From Massilia sp. H6 (GTDB taxonomy: Bacteria; Pseudomonadota; Gammaproteobacteria; Burkholderiales; Burkholderiaceae_D): a stretch of DNA of 64,000 nt. The position numbers and the translations under genes were made by a program. Within the stretch, counting starts at the first letter, position 1. Every line of letters begins with the position of its first letter. Positions 55,839-64,000 of the stretch are shown piece after piece. The stretch lies in NCBI RefSeq assembly GCF_024802625.1, contig NZ_CP103371.1:434001-498000 (forward strand), in the 5' to 3' direction. The notes below the pieces were generated by a model, which was given only the letters and a program-made list of their open reading frames with translations, had not been told where the DNA came from and ran no database searches.

Positions 55839-57116
55839 TTAGAAGCGGTGGCGGATGCCGACCTGCAGGGCGCGGCCGTCTTCGCCCGGACGCTTGGTGA
55901 AGCCGCCTGGATTGCCGGCGGTGCCCGGTGCATACTGGCCGTCGTTCTGGTTCTTGATGATGGCGGCGACGGTGTAGATGTCGGTGCGCTTCGACAGGAA
56001 GTGATCGTAGCCCAGTGCGAACAGGTCCGCATCGCTGTTCGACGAGGTGCGGTCGTTCTGGTGTGCGTACGAGGTCATGATGCGGCCGCTGCCCAGGTTG
56101 TAGTGCAGGCCGACCTGGTAGCTGTTGGCGTCTTGCTGGGTGTTGGCGGTGATCGCACGCACGAAGATGCCGCGCAGTGCAGCCTGGTTAGCCGCAGGCA
56201 CGCCCTGCTGGGCCAGGACCGGCGCCACGCCAGCGTCCCAACCGCCGATGTAATCGGCCAGCAGTGCCGAGTTGGTGTTGCGCTGGCTGTGGAAACCGGC
56301 GAAGAACTTGAACTGGTTCATCGTGTACGAACCACCGACGGTGGTGGTGCGCAGGCTCGGACGGTCTTGCTGGTCGTAGCCGTGGTTGTAGCCCACGCCA
56401 ACGTCGAAGCCATTGGCCTTGTAGGTGATCGCGCCGGCGCGGAACTTGTTGTAACGGCCGAGGTAGCCCGAACCCTTCGGACCGTACATCACCGAGCCGC
56501 CGATGCCGTTTGGCAGTGCGATGCGGTACTGGATGGCTTCCTGCGAGCGAATGTCGGCGCCCAGCGCGGTGAAACCGGCGGTACCGCCGGTGATGTGGCC
56601 CCACTGGCCGGCAGTGCCGGACTCGAAGGTGTCGGCCATGTTGAAGACTTCATAACCCGGGGTGTACATGCGGCCGAGCAAGACGGCGCCGACCGGGGTA
56701 ATCAGGCCAACCATCGCGGTACGGTCGAACAGTGCGCGTTCCTGGTTGACGGCCGGGCCGCCTGGCGGCTGGAGCAGGTTCTGCAGGCGCGACAGGATCG
56801 TCGGCGGAATGCCATTCATGCCACGCAGCAGGTAAGTGCCTGGGTTGTCGTTCATCAGGGTCGGCTGCTGGGTGCCGGTGTCGAGTTCGATGCGTGCTTC
56901 GAGGTTGAAGATCGCCTTGTAGCCGTTACCGATGTCTTCGGTGCCCTTGAAGCCGAGGCGCGATCCGTCGGCGCCGCCGCTGAAGATTTTGGTCGGGCCG
57001 CCCTTTTGGAACATCACGCCTGCGTCGGCGATGCCGTAGATTTGCACGCTCGACTGTGCGACGGCGGAAGTTGCGAAACAGGTGCCGAGCAGCGCGGCCA
57101 GAATACTCTTCTTCAT
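55839..57116 (-). CDS. General porin (OmpC/Porin_4 type), copy 1
   Basis: A 425-residue outer-membrane trimer porin with a signal peptide (residues 1-21, ending AVAQ). The mature start SSVQIYGIADAGVMF, the motif GSRLGFKGTEDIGNGYKAIFNLEA and the terminal F (GIRHRF) are typical of betaproteobacterial porins. A GGAGA ribosome site precedes ATG 57116. It is followed in the same direction by a terminator and preceded by a second porin gene. Confidence 0.95.
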   Translation of the reverse strand: MKKSILAALLGTCFATSAVAQSSVQIYGIADAGVMFQKGGPTKIFSGGADGSRLGFKGTEDIGNGYKAIFNLEARIELDTGTQQPTLMNDNPGTYLLRGMNGIPPTILSRLQNLLQPPGGPAVNQERALFDRTAMVGLITPVGAVLLGRMYTPGYEVFNMADTFESGTAGQWGHITGGTAGFTALGADIRSQEAIQYRIALPNGIGGSVMYGPKGSGYLGRYNKFRAGAITYKANGFDVGVGYNHGYDQQDRPSLRTTTVGGSYTMNQFKFFAGFHSQRNTNSALLADYIGGWDAGVAPVLAQQGVPAANQAALRGIFVRAITANTQQDANSYQVGLHYNLGSGRIMTSYAHQNDRTSSNSDADLFALGYDHFLSKRTDIYTVAAIIKNQNDGQYAPGTAGNPGGFTKRPGEDGRALQVGIRHRF

Positions 57117-57352
57117 TGTATCTCCAATGTAATTTTGCGAACGAGCGTTTGATTACTCGACTGCCAATATGCCACTGGTTTGGCGAGCTGTACAGGCAAT
57201 GAACACAGCGCAGACCGCCCAAGCCATTGTCGTTGCTTAAATACTACAGAATTTGATGCCGGTAGGGTAGTGCTCGACATAACAAGGGCGGCCATGGTTG
57301 CCCATGTCCGCCCCCTCTTGCCGGGCCGAGGCCCGCGCCGGTTCGCTGAAAC

Positions 57353-58402
57353 TTAGAACGAGTGGTTCACGCCGACATCGTAATGGTTGACGCTCGATTG
57401 CAGGGCGTTGATGCCCTTTTTGCGCGACGCGTCGATATACAGGTAGGTACGCTTCGACAGGCTGTACTCATAGCCCAACGACAGTTGCTTGACCTTTTGC
57501 AGACCGTCGACATCTTTCTGGCCATAACCGGCCAGTACCTTGCCCGGACCCATCGTGTAGTTCGCGCCCAGCACCCATGCCTTGGTGGTGGCATTGGCGA
57601 TGCGGCTGTGTTCCTGGTCTTGCTCGGAGTAGGTGCCCATCAGCTTCAGTTCCGGGGTGGCGGCGAACGACGCGCCGACCGACCAGACCTTCGATTCGAT
57701 GGCATTGCGCTCGTAGGCTGCCATGAAGGCGGCCGGGCCATTGTTGTAGGTGCCGCTGATCGAGAACGGATTGGCCGATGCCTCGGCCGCTGCCGGGTAC
57801 TGCGGGTTGGCCAGGCTGCCGCGGCCAATCACGGCGGGGCCGCCGCCGCCTTCCTTGGTCGCGATCGCGGTATTGAGCTGGACACCGCTGATGATCGGCG
57901 AGTTGTACCAGGCGGCGTTCGAGAAGCGGTTGTTCGAGTAGCCGGCCACGTCGAGCGGCTGCGAGGTGTAGCCGGCGACGCTCAGGTCGGTCCAGAAGCC
58001 AGCCGGGCTCGGCGAAGCGTGGAATGGGTCGAAGGCGCCGATGGTTTCGTGGTAGGGGGTCAGGCCGCGACCGATGCGGACGATGCCGAAATCGCCCTGC
58101 AGGCCGACGCGCGACTGGCCCTGGAACAGCGGACGCTGGCGGCCGTTGCTGCCAATCTCATTGGTGCCGGTGTCTGGCTCGTAACGCATTTCTAACTGGA
58201 ACAGTGCCTTGAGGCCATTGCCCAGGTCTTCGGTCCCTTTGAATCCGAGGGTGTTCGAAGCACGCTTGCCGATGTTCAGGGACTCGCCACTACGCTTGAT
58301 GATGCCAGCGTCGATGGTGCCATAGATCTGGACGGCGGTTTGTGCTTGCGCCACGCCGGCGAATGCGCCTAGCAGTGCCACGGCCATGAGGGAGTGTTTC
58401 AT
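57353..58402 (-). CDS. General porin (OmpC/Porin_4 type), copy 2
   Basis: A 349-residue porin with a signal peptide (MKHSLMAVALLGAFAGVAQA), mature start TAVQIYGTIDAGIIKRSG, TLGFKGTEDLGNGLKALFQLEMRY and terminal F (VNHSF). It is about 75 residues shorter than copy 1 and clearly diverged, so this is an old duplication. ATG 58402 gives the natural signal peptide. 236 bases separate it from copy 1. Confidence 0.95.
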   Translation of the reverse strand: MKHSLMAVALLGAFAGVAQAQTAVQIYGTIDAGIIKRSGESLNIGKRASNTLGFKGTEDLGNGLKALFQLEMRYEPDTGTNEIGSNGRQRPLFQGQSRVGLQGDFGIVRIGRGLTPYHETIGAFDPFHASPSPAGFWTDLSVAGYTSQPLDVAGYSNNRFSNAAWYNSPIISGVQLNTAIATKEGGGGPAVIGRGSLANPQYPAAAEASANPFSISGTYNNGPAAFMAAYERNAIESKVWSVGASFAATPELKLMGTYSEQDQEHSRIANATTKAWVLGANYTMGPGKVLAGYGQKDVDGLQKVKQLSLGYEYSLSKRTYLYIDASRKKGINALQSSVNHYDVGVNHSF

Positions 58403-58804
58403 TGTTTCTAATCCTTTTTTTCTTTGCTTGACGATTCCCGATCGTCCTGGCATCGAGACGCAATTGCGGGTGCCAAGACCATCTTCACCATAATTTACTT
58501 GAGTTATCAAGATTAACGGTTCCATCAATTATGACGTTCGCACTTGGTTGAAAGCCAATAATTCGATTCGTGCTGTTGTATTTTTGAAACGTACCTGACA
58601 CAGGAATTAACAATTTTTTCTAAGCAAAAGACCGCGTTGCGCAGGAAAGCGTTTGCGCCGTCTCAAGGAAGAAGAGGATTGAATCGGAATGGCCAGGCAG
58701 GCGGCTTAGACTCTGCTCTCATCCAGTGCACGGCGGTGCAACAGCATGCTTTTATCCGTGCCAGTTTCGCCGTGCTGGCCGACATCCATCCATGAAACCT
58801 CACC
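58403..58804. other. Intergenic region between divergent porin and Sel1 genes
   Basis: These 402 bases are AT-richer than their surroundings and must hold the porin promoter and the promoter of the Sel1-repeat gene. I see no open frame, hairpin terminator or clear -35/-10 pair that I would defend. Confidence 0.4.
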
Positions 58805-60427
58805 ATGGCTAACCGCGAAGAACTGGCGATCATCCGCAATGCACGCGCCGGGCAGGCTGCCGCCCAGCTCGAGCTGGGCAAGCTCTACCTGTTCGGCAGT
58901 GCCGGTCTGCCGCAGAGCCTGCCGACGGCGCTGCACTGGCTCGAGCGCGCCGCCCGGCAAGATTGTCGCCAGGCCTGGCAACTGATCGGCAATCACATTC
59001 CCCTCGAACTGGCGCAACCCGGCGCGCAAGCACTCGCGCCCTGGTACGAGCGCGCCTATGACGACGGCAGCGTGTACGCCGGACTGGTATTCGCCCAACT
59101 GGTATTGAGCAGGCCAGTGCCGGGCGCGCCAGACAGCGCCAAGGCGCTGCGCGCGCTCGAAGATGCGGCGCGCGCCGGCTTTCCCGAGGCGCAGCAGCTG
59201 CTGGCGCGCCAGCATGCCAAGCCGGTGCCCGTAGTCGCTGAGGTCAGGGGACTCGCCGCGGCGCAGCCGCCGACGCGGGACGGGCGCCAGCGCGCGGCCG
59301 ACGCCGATCGGCCTGAAGCCCAGCATGCAATGCTCGAGCAGGCCTGGACGAGCGGACAGCGGGCCGATTTCCTGGCGCGCGCGCTGCCGCTGGCGCGCGC
59401 TCTCGTACAGGCCGCCGCGGCCCAGGACGGGTTGCAGCGGCTGGCGCCGGGCGACATCGCGCTGCTCTCACGCGTCGCGCGCCTGCTCGACGGTAGCAAA
59501 TGCAGTAGCGAATTCAGCGGCGAGCCCGGCGGCGTCCCCGGCGGCGAACGCGCCCTTGCACCGGCGCCCGGCGAGCCCCTGTGCTTCTTCGAGCTTGCTG
59601 CGGCCGAGCATGACCGCCATGCCCAGCTGGCGCTGGGGCTGCGCTGCGCCCGCATGGACCTCGACGGTCGTCGCATCGCCAACGACAGCGGCGGTGGCGC
59701 CGCCAATTTCAAGAAAGCGATCCGGTGGCTGACGCTGGCGGGCGAGCAGGGACTGGCCCAGGCCTGGTATGCGCTGTCGCGTATCTATATCAAGCCCGAA
59801 TTTTCGCAGCGTAACGTCGGTGACGCCCAGCGCTACCTCGAGCGCGCGGCCGACATGGGTTACCGCGACGCCCAGCTCGAATGTGGCCATCACGCCTGGC
59901 GCGCGCGCCGCGAGAACGAAAGCAACGATGTGCGCGCCGCGTACTGGCTGCAAAAGGCGGCCGCCCAGGGCTGCGCCGAGGCGGCCGCACTGCTGCGCAA
60001 GATCGCGCCGCGGCTGTCCGCCCCGGCCTATGTCGACACCGGCCTGCTGCTGGCCCGTCACCCCCACCTCGCCCGCGCGCATCCGCTGCTGGCGGCGCGC
60101 CTGGAGCTGGCCACGCAGTTCAGGCTCTCACGCGCCGAGGCCCTGCTGCTCGACGTCGTGGCGGCAGACCACGGGCATTGCCTGGTGATCGACATCCGCG
60201 CCAGCTATGGCCGCAGCAAGCGCCGCCTGGTGCTGGTCGAGACGCAAGCCGAACGAGAATTGCTCGACCGCATTACGCGCCTGTTCGGCGGGATCGATGC
60301 TGGCCCGTCCGGCCCCGAAGGCAACTACCGGCAGCGCCTGTATCGGCTGCGCACGCTAGTGGGCGCGTCGCCTGGCGACGGCAAGCAAGGCCACGAGGCG
60401 CAGGCCGATTTCGATCTGGCCGCCTAA
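58805..60427 (+). CDS. Sel1-repeat (TPR-like) protein
   Basis: A 540-residue cytosolic solenoid protein. Sel1-like repeats (A..LGxxY..G..A..W...AA) are visible at the N-terminus (GQAAAQLELGKLYLFGSAGLPQSLPTALHWLERAA) and in the centre (LAQAWYALSRIYI..DAQRYLERAADMGYRDAQLECG). A non-repeat C-terminal domain of about 120 residues follows. Such proteins mediate protein-protein contacts; the partner is unknown. The start ATG 58805 has no strong ribosome site. Confidence 0.85.
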   Translation: MANREELAIIRNARAGQAAAQLELGKLYLFGSAGLPQSLPTALHWLERAARQDCRQAWQLIGNHIPLELAQPGAQALAPWYERAYDDGSVYAGLVFAQLVLSRPVPGAPDSAKALRALEDAARAGFPEAQQLLARQHAKPVPVVAEVRGLAAAQPPTRDGRQRAADADRPEAQHAMLEQAWTSGQRADFLARALPLARALVQAAAAQDGLQRLAPGDIALLSRVARLLDGSKCSSEFSGEPGGVPGGERALAPAPGEPLCFFELAAAEHDRHAQLALGLRCARMDLDGRRIANDSGGGAANFKKAIRWLTLAGEQGLAQAWYALSRIYIKPEFSQRNVGDAQRYLERAADMGYRDAQLECGHHAWRARRENESNDVRAAYWLQKAAAQGCAEAAALLRKIAPRLSAPAYVDTGLLLARHPHLARAHPLLAARLELATQFRLSRAEALLLDVVAADHGHCLVIDIRASYGRSKRRLVLVETQAERELLDRITRLFGGIDAGPSGPEGNYRQRLYRLRTLVGASPGDGKQGHEAQADFDLAA

Positions 60428-60473
60428 ATATTCCGGACGTCGCAGCAGCTGGTAGCCCCGGTCGAGCCGATGC

Positions 60474-61325
60474 TCAGATATCGACTTCGCCTTCGAAGAC
60501 AGTGACCGCAGGTCCGCTCAGATATACCGGCTGGCCGTCACCGGCCCAGGCAACACCGAGCTCTCCGCCGCGGGCCGATACCTGAACCGGGGAATCGAGC
60601 AAGCCGCGGCGGATGCCGGCCACGACCGCGGCGCAGGCGCCGGTGCCGCAAGCGAGCGTTTCGCCGGCGCCGCGCTCGTAGACGCGCAGGCGGATATGGT
60701 GGCGATCGACCACTTGCATGTAGCCGGCGTTGACCCGCTGCGGAAAGCGCGGATGCGCCTCGATCGCCGGGCCGGTCTGCTCTACCGGCGCGCTGTCGAC
60801 GTCGGCGACCACCTGCACTGCGTGCGGGTTGCCCATCGAAACCACCGATACGAAGACCGTCTTGCCGTTCACCGGCAGCGGCCAGGTCGTGTCCTCGCCT
60901 TCGGCCCAGCCGCCCAAGCCAGCGCTGTCGAAAGGAACCGCCGCCGGTTCCAGCAGCGGGGCGCCCATGTCGACCGTGACGCTGCCATCGTCTTCGAGCC
61001 GAGGTGCGATGATGCCTTTCATGGTTTCGACGCGGATGCTGCGCTCGCTCGACAATCCCTTGTCGCTGACGAAACGCGCAAAAGCGCGCGCGCCATTGCC
61101 GCATTGTTCGACTTCGCCGCCGTCGCTGTTGAAGATGCGGTAGCGGAAGTCGCAGCCGTTGCCGCTGGGCCGTTCGACCACCAGGATCTGATCGGCGCCG
61201 ATGCCGAAGCGGCGGTCGGCCAGGCGCCGCCATTGCTCCGTGCTCAGCGACACTTGCTGGTGGATCGCGTCGACGACGATAAAGTCGTTGCCGGCGCCGT
61301 GCATCTTGGTAAATTTCAATTTCAT
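60474..61325 (-). CDS. dapF: Diaminopimelate epimerase
   Basis: A 283-residue epimerase that converts LL- to meso-diaminopimelate for lysine and peptidoglycan. The two catalytic cysteines are C75 ([13 protein letters not shown]) and C226 ([12 protein letters not shown]). The start [15 protein letters not shown] is family-typical. It lies downstream of the two acyltransferase genes. Confidence 0.97.
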   Translation of the reverse strand: MKLKFTKMHGAGNDFIVVDAIHQQVSLSTEQWRRLADRRFGIGADQILVVERPSGNGCDFRYRIFNSDGGEVEQCGNGARAFARFVSDKGLSSERSIRVETMKGIIAPRLEDDGSVTVDMGAPLLEPAAVPFDSAGLGGWAEGEDTTWPLPVNGKTVFVSVVSMGNPHAVQVVADVDSAPVEQTGPAIEAHPRFPQRVNAGYMQVVDRHHIRLRVYERGAGETLACGTGACAAVVAGIRRGLLDSPVQVSARGGELGVAWAGDGQPVYLSGPAVTVFEGEVDI

Positions 61326-61387
61326 GGCGATGCTCAGTTCAAATGCTAAAAGAAGACGGGCTGCAGGATAGTCCAGCGGCCCCTGGC

Positions 61388-62251
61388 TCACTCGTAGAAC
61401 GAGGCTTCTCCTGGCGGGCGGGTCTTGAAGCGCTTGTGGGTCCAGAAGTATTCAGCTGGCGCTTCGCGCGCGCGTTCCTCGATAAAGGCGTTCATGCGGC
61501 GGGTCGCCTCGACCATGTCGTCGCCCGGATAATTTTCCCACGCCGGGTAAAAGCGCACGCGCCAGCCCTGGTAATTGGGCAGATAGGTGGCGACCACCGG
61601 GATCACCTTGGCGCCGGTAGTCGCCGCGATGCGCCCCAGTGCGGTGAGCGTTGCTGCCGGAATGCCAAAGAAGGGCACGAACTCGGCATCCTTCGCGCCA
61701 AAATCCATGTCTGGCAGCATGAAATACGGCAGGCCGTCGCGCAGCGCGCGCAGGATCGGCTTGATGCCTTCCTTGCGCGTCACCAGCCGCACCGGTCCGT
61801 AACGTTCGCGCCCGTGGCGCAGCAGCGCATCGAATGCGGCATTCTTTTGCGGCACATACATGCTGCACACCGGAATGACCCGCGCAGCCACGCCTGCCAC
61901 GTCGAGGCAGACGAAGTGTGGGCACAGCAGGATGGTCGGGCCGTCTTCCATCGCCGCCTGCGGCACTGCCGGCTCCACATGGATGAGTTTCCGCACGCGC
62001 GCTTTCGGCGCCCACCACAGGATCGCGCGCTCGAAGATGCTGCGCGCATAGGCGCGGAAATGCTGTTTCGCAAGCACATGGCGCTCGGACTCGGACTTCT
62101 CGGGGAAGCACAGGCGCAAGTTGGTCAGCGCGATGCGGCGGCGCTTGCCCAGCACCACGAACATCAGGCTGCCGACGGCTTCGCCCAAGCGACTCAGGAT
62201 GGGTAGCGGCAAGAAATGCAGCAGCCACATAAAACCAAGCAAGACCCTCAT
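61388..62251 (-). CDS. Lipid A acyltransferase (LpxL/HtrB family), copy 1
   Basis: A 287-residue inner-membrane acyltransferase with an N-terminal hydrophobic helix and the catalytic HX4D as H112/D117 (PHFVCLD). Family members add a secondary acyl chain (from acyl-ACP) to Kdo2-lipid A on the cytoplasmic face. The C-terminal motif [12 protein letters not shown] is typical. ATG 62251 overlaps the stop of the upstream copy. Confidence 0.92.
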   Translation of the reverse strand: MRVLLGFMWLLHFLPLPILSRLGEAVGSLMFVVLGKRRRIALTNLRLCFPEKSESERHVLAKQHFRAYARSIFERAILWWAPKARVRKLIHVEPAVPQAAMEDGPTILLCPHFVCLDVAGVAARVIPVCSMYVPQKNAAFDALLRHGRERYGPVRLVTRKEGIKPILRALRDGLPYFMLPDMDFGAKDAEFVPFFGIPAATLTALGRIAATTGAKVIPVVATYLPNYQGWRVRFYPAWENYPGDDMVEATRRMNAFIEERAREAPAEYFWTHKRFKTRPPGEASFYE

Positions 62252-63099
62252 GCCGCGGCTCCGCTTTCTGGCGCGGCCACGCCGTCCGGCTGCTTATAGC
62301 GGTTATAGCTCCAGAAATACTGCGCCGGGCAGCGTGCAATCAACTGCTCCATGGCGCGATTGATTTCGGCTGCCTGTTGGGCCGCCGGGCCTGACAGGTC
62401 ACCCTCGAACGGAACGAAGCGCACGACATAGCCGGCGCCGCGCGGCAGGCGCTCGGCATACACCAGCACAATATCCGCCTTGCCCAGCTGGGCCAGCTTG
62501 CTGGGGAGCGTCATGGTGTAGGCGCTGCGCCCGAACCAGGGCGCCCAGACGCCTTCGCCTTCCTGTGGCACCTGGTCCGGAAGCAAGCCGATTGGCTGGC
62601 CGCCCTTCAGGGTCTTGGCCAGAATGCGCACGCCGCTGAGCGTGGCCGGCGCCAGATGCAGGTTGTGGCGCGCACGGGCGCCTTCGACCAGGGGTTTGAG
62701 CGCGCTCTTGCGCGGGGGGCGGTACATGACGGTCAGCGCGGTCTTGAGCGCAATCTGCTGCGCCGTCATTTCGAAGCAGCCCAGGTGCGGAGTCAGGAAC
62801 ACAATGCCGCGCCCGGCATCGAGGCCTTGCTGCACCAGTTGCCAGTTTTCGACGCTGGCATGGCGCGCCACGCGCTCGGGCCGCGCGCACCAGACAAAGG
62901 CCAGTTCGATGATCGCCTTGCCCGATTCCGCCACGGCCGCACGCAAGTGGCCTTCGTAGCCGGCTTGTGCCAGGTTGGCGCGCAGGCGCCGCCGATACGA
63001 AGAAGAAAGCAGGTAGACCAGCCAGCCGAGGCCAGACCCAAGGACGTGCAAAACCGGTAATGGAAATACCGATAGTGCACGGAATAAAATAACTAACAT
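62248..63099 (-). CDS. Lipid A acyltransferase (LpxL/HtrB family), copy 2
   Basis: A 283-residue paralogue with the catalytic HX4E at H105/E110 (PHLGCFE), the motif LLPDQVPQEGEGVWAPWFGR and the C-terminal YFWSYNRYKQP. ATG 63099 is chosen; the frame continues back to TTG 63141, and neither has a clear ribosome site. With copy 1 it probably completes the two secondary acylations of lipid A; which does which is not visible. Confidence 0.9.
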   Translation of the reverse strand: MLVILFRALSVFPLPVLHVLGSGLGWLVYLLSSSYRRRLRANLAQAGYEGHLRAAVAESGKAIIELAFVWCARPERVARHASVENWQLVQQGLDAGRGIVFLTPHLGCFEMTAQQIALKTALTVMYRPPRKSALKPLVEGARARHNLHLAPATLSGVRILAKTLKGGQPIGLLPDQVPQEGEGVWAPWFGRSAYTMTLPSKLAQLGKADIVLVYAERLPRGAGYVVRFVPFEGDLSGPAAQQAAEINRAMEQLIARCPAQYFWSYNRYKQPDGVAAPESGAAA

Positions 63100-63290
63100 G
63101 CGATTGACCAGATTTGAAAGGAACGAGGCTTGCACCAGCAAAATTCTCGAAGGAAGCGTAAAATACCACCGAATGCAGGATCCGCCGAGTTAATAGACAA
63201 CTTGCGAAGCGGAATATAAATGTCGCTAAAGCGTCGCAGGCACCCGTTGCTGCGGCATGTATACACCTATACAAAGTAACCGGAGCCTTC

Positions 63291-64000
<710 letters not shown>

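Noticed and set aside
63142..63290. Possible SAM or SAH riboswitch before metK
   Set aside because: I searched for the conserved cores by eye and saw none; there is only an ordinary leader with a ribosome site. A covariance-model search would settle it.

Overview
This window looks like a chromosomal segment of a high-GC betaproteobacterium of the Burkholderiales, most likely Oxalobacteraceae (Massilia-like). The reasons are the general GC-rich codon use, the housekeeping order petABC-sspAB, gpsA-SH3-secB-grxC-rhodanese, gpmA-envC-ctpA-moeB, hslVU-dksA-cobW-xerC-DUF484 and dapF-lpxL-lpxL-metK, and a TonB receptor/flavin halogenase/SapC/cupin locus of the kind known from Xanthomonas, Caulobacter and Massilia. 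The genus is inferred from memory of such gene orders, not from a search.

Region 1 (1-17.4 kb) is a sugar-acquisition block. On the plus strand are the end of a TonB-dependent receptor and a tightly packed operon of flavin-dependent halogenase, SapC-like protein, JmjC-type cupin and a second halogenase. A shared terminator separates it from a convergent minus-strand beta-glucoside block: a CUT1 ABC importer (binding protein, two permeases, ATPase), a LacI-type regulator, a cytosolic GH1 and an exported GH3 beta-glucosidase, glucokinase and a glucose/galactose MFS transporter. Two LacI-type palindromes with the same half-site lie in front of the importer unit and the hydrolase unit. The layout suggests two routes for beta-glucosides: import and then GH1, or periplasmic GH3 and then the MFS transporter, both meeting at glucokinase.

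Region 2 (17.6-21.4 kb) is a decayed accessory patch: a lone lambda-type (GH104) endolysin, IS30 and IS3 transposase wrecks, a possible IS21-like end, a tandem pair of unknown secreted proteins with a Ca-binding-like DxNxDGxxD motif, and a tRNA-Thr(UGU) at its border.

Region 3 (21.4-36.1 kb) is housekeeping: SspB/SspA, the cytochrome bc1 complex, MscL, a membrane-anchored Deg protease, glycerol-3-phosphate dehydrogenase, SecB, glutaredoxin, rhodanese, phosphoglycerate mutase, an EnvC-like amidase activator, a CtpA protease and a MoeB/ThiF enzyme.

Region 4 (36.2-47.5 kb) is one complete type II secretion operon in the order gspG-H-I-J-K-L-M-N-D-E-F-C, with stop/start overlaps at many junctions and a strong terminator.

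Region 5 (47.5-64 kb) holds an XRE regulator, a small basic protein, hslVU behind a clear sigma-32 promoter, a protein with two helical/STAS-like repeats, DksA, a His-rich CobW GTPase, XerC-DUF484, two general porins, a Sel1-repeat protein, dapF, two lipid A-type acyltransferases, and the start of metK, cut by the window end. I saw no CRISPR array, rRNA or replication origin.
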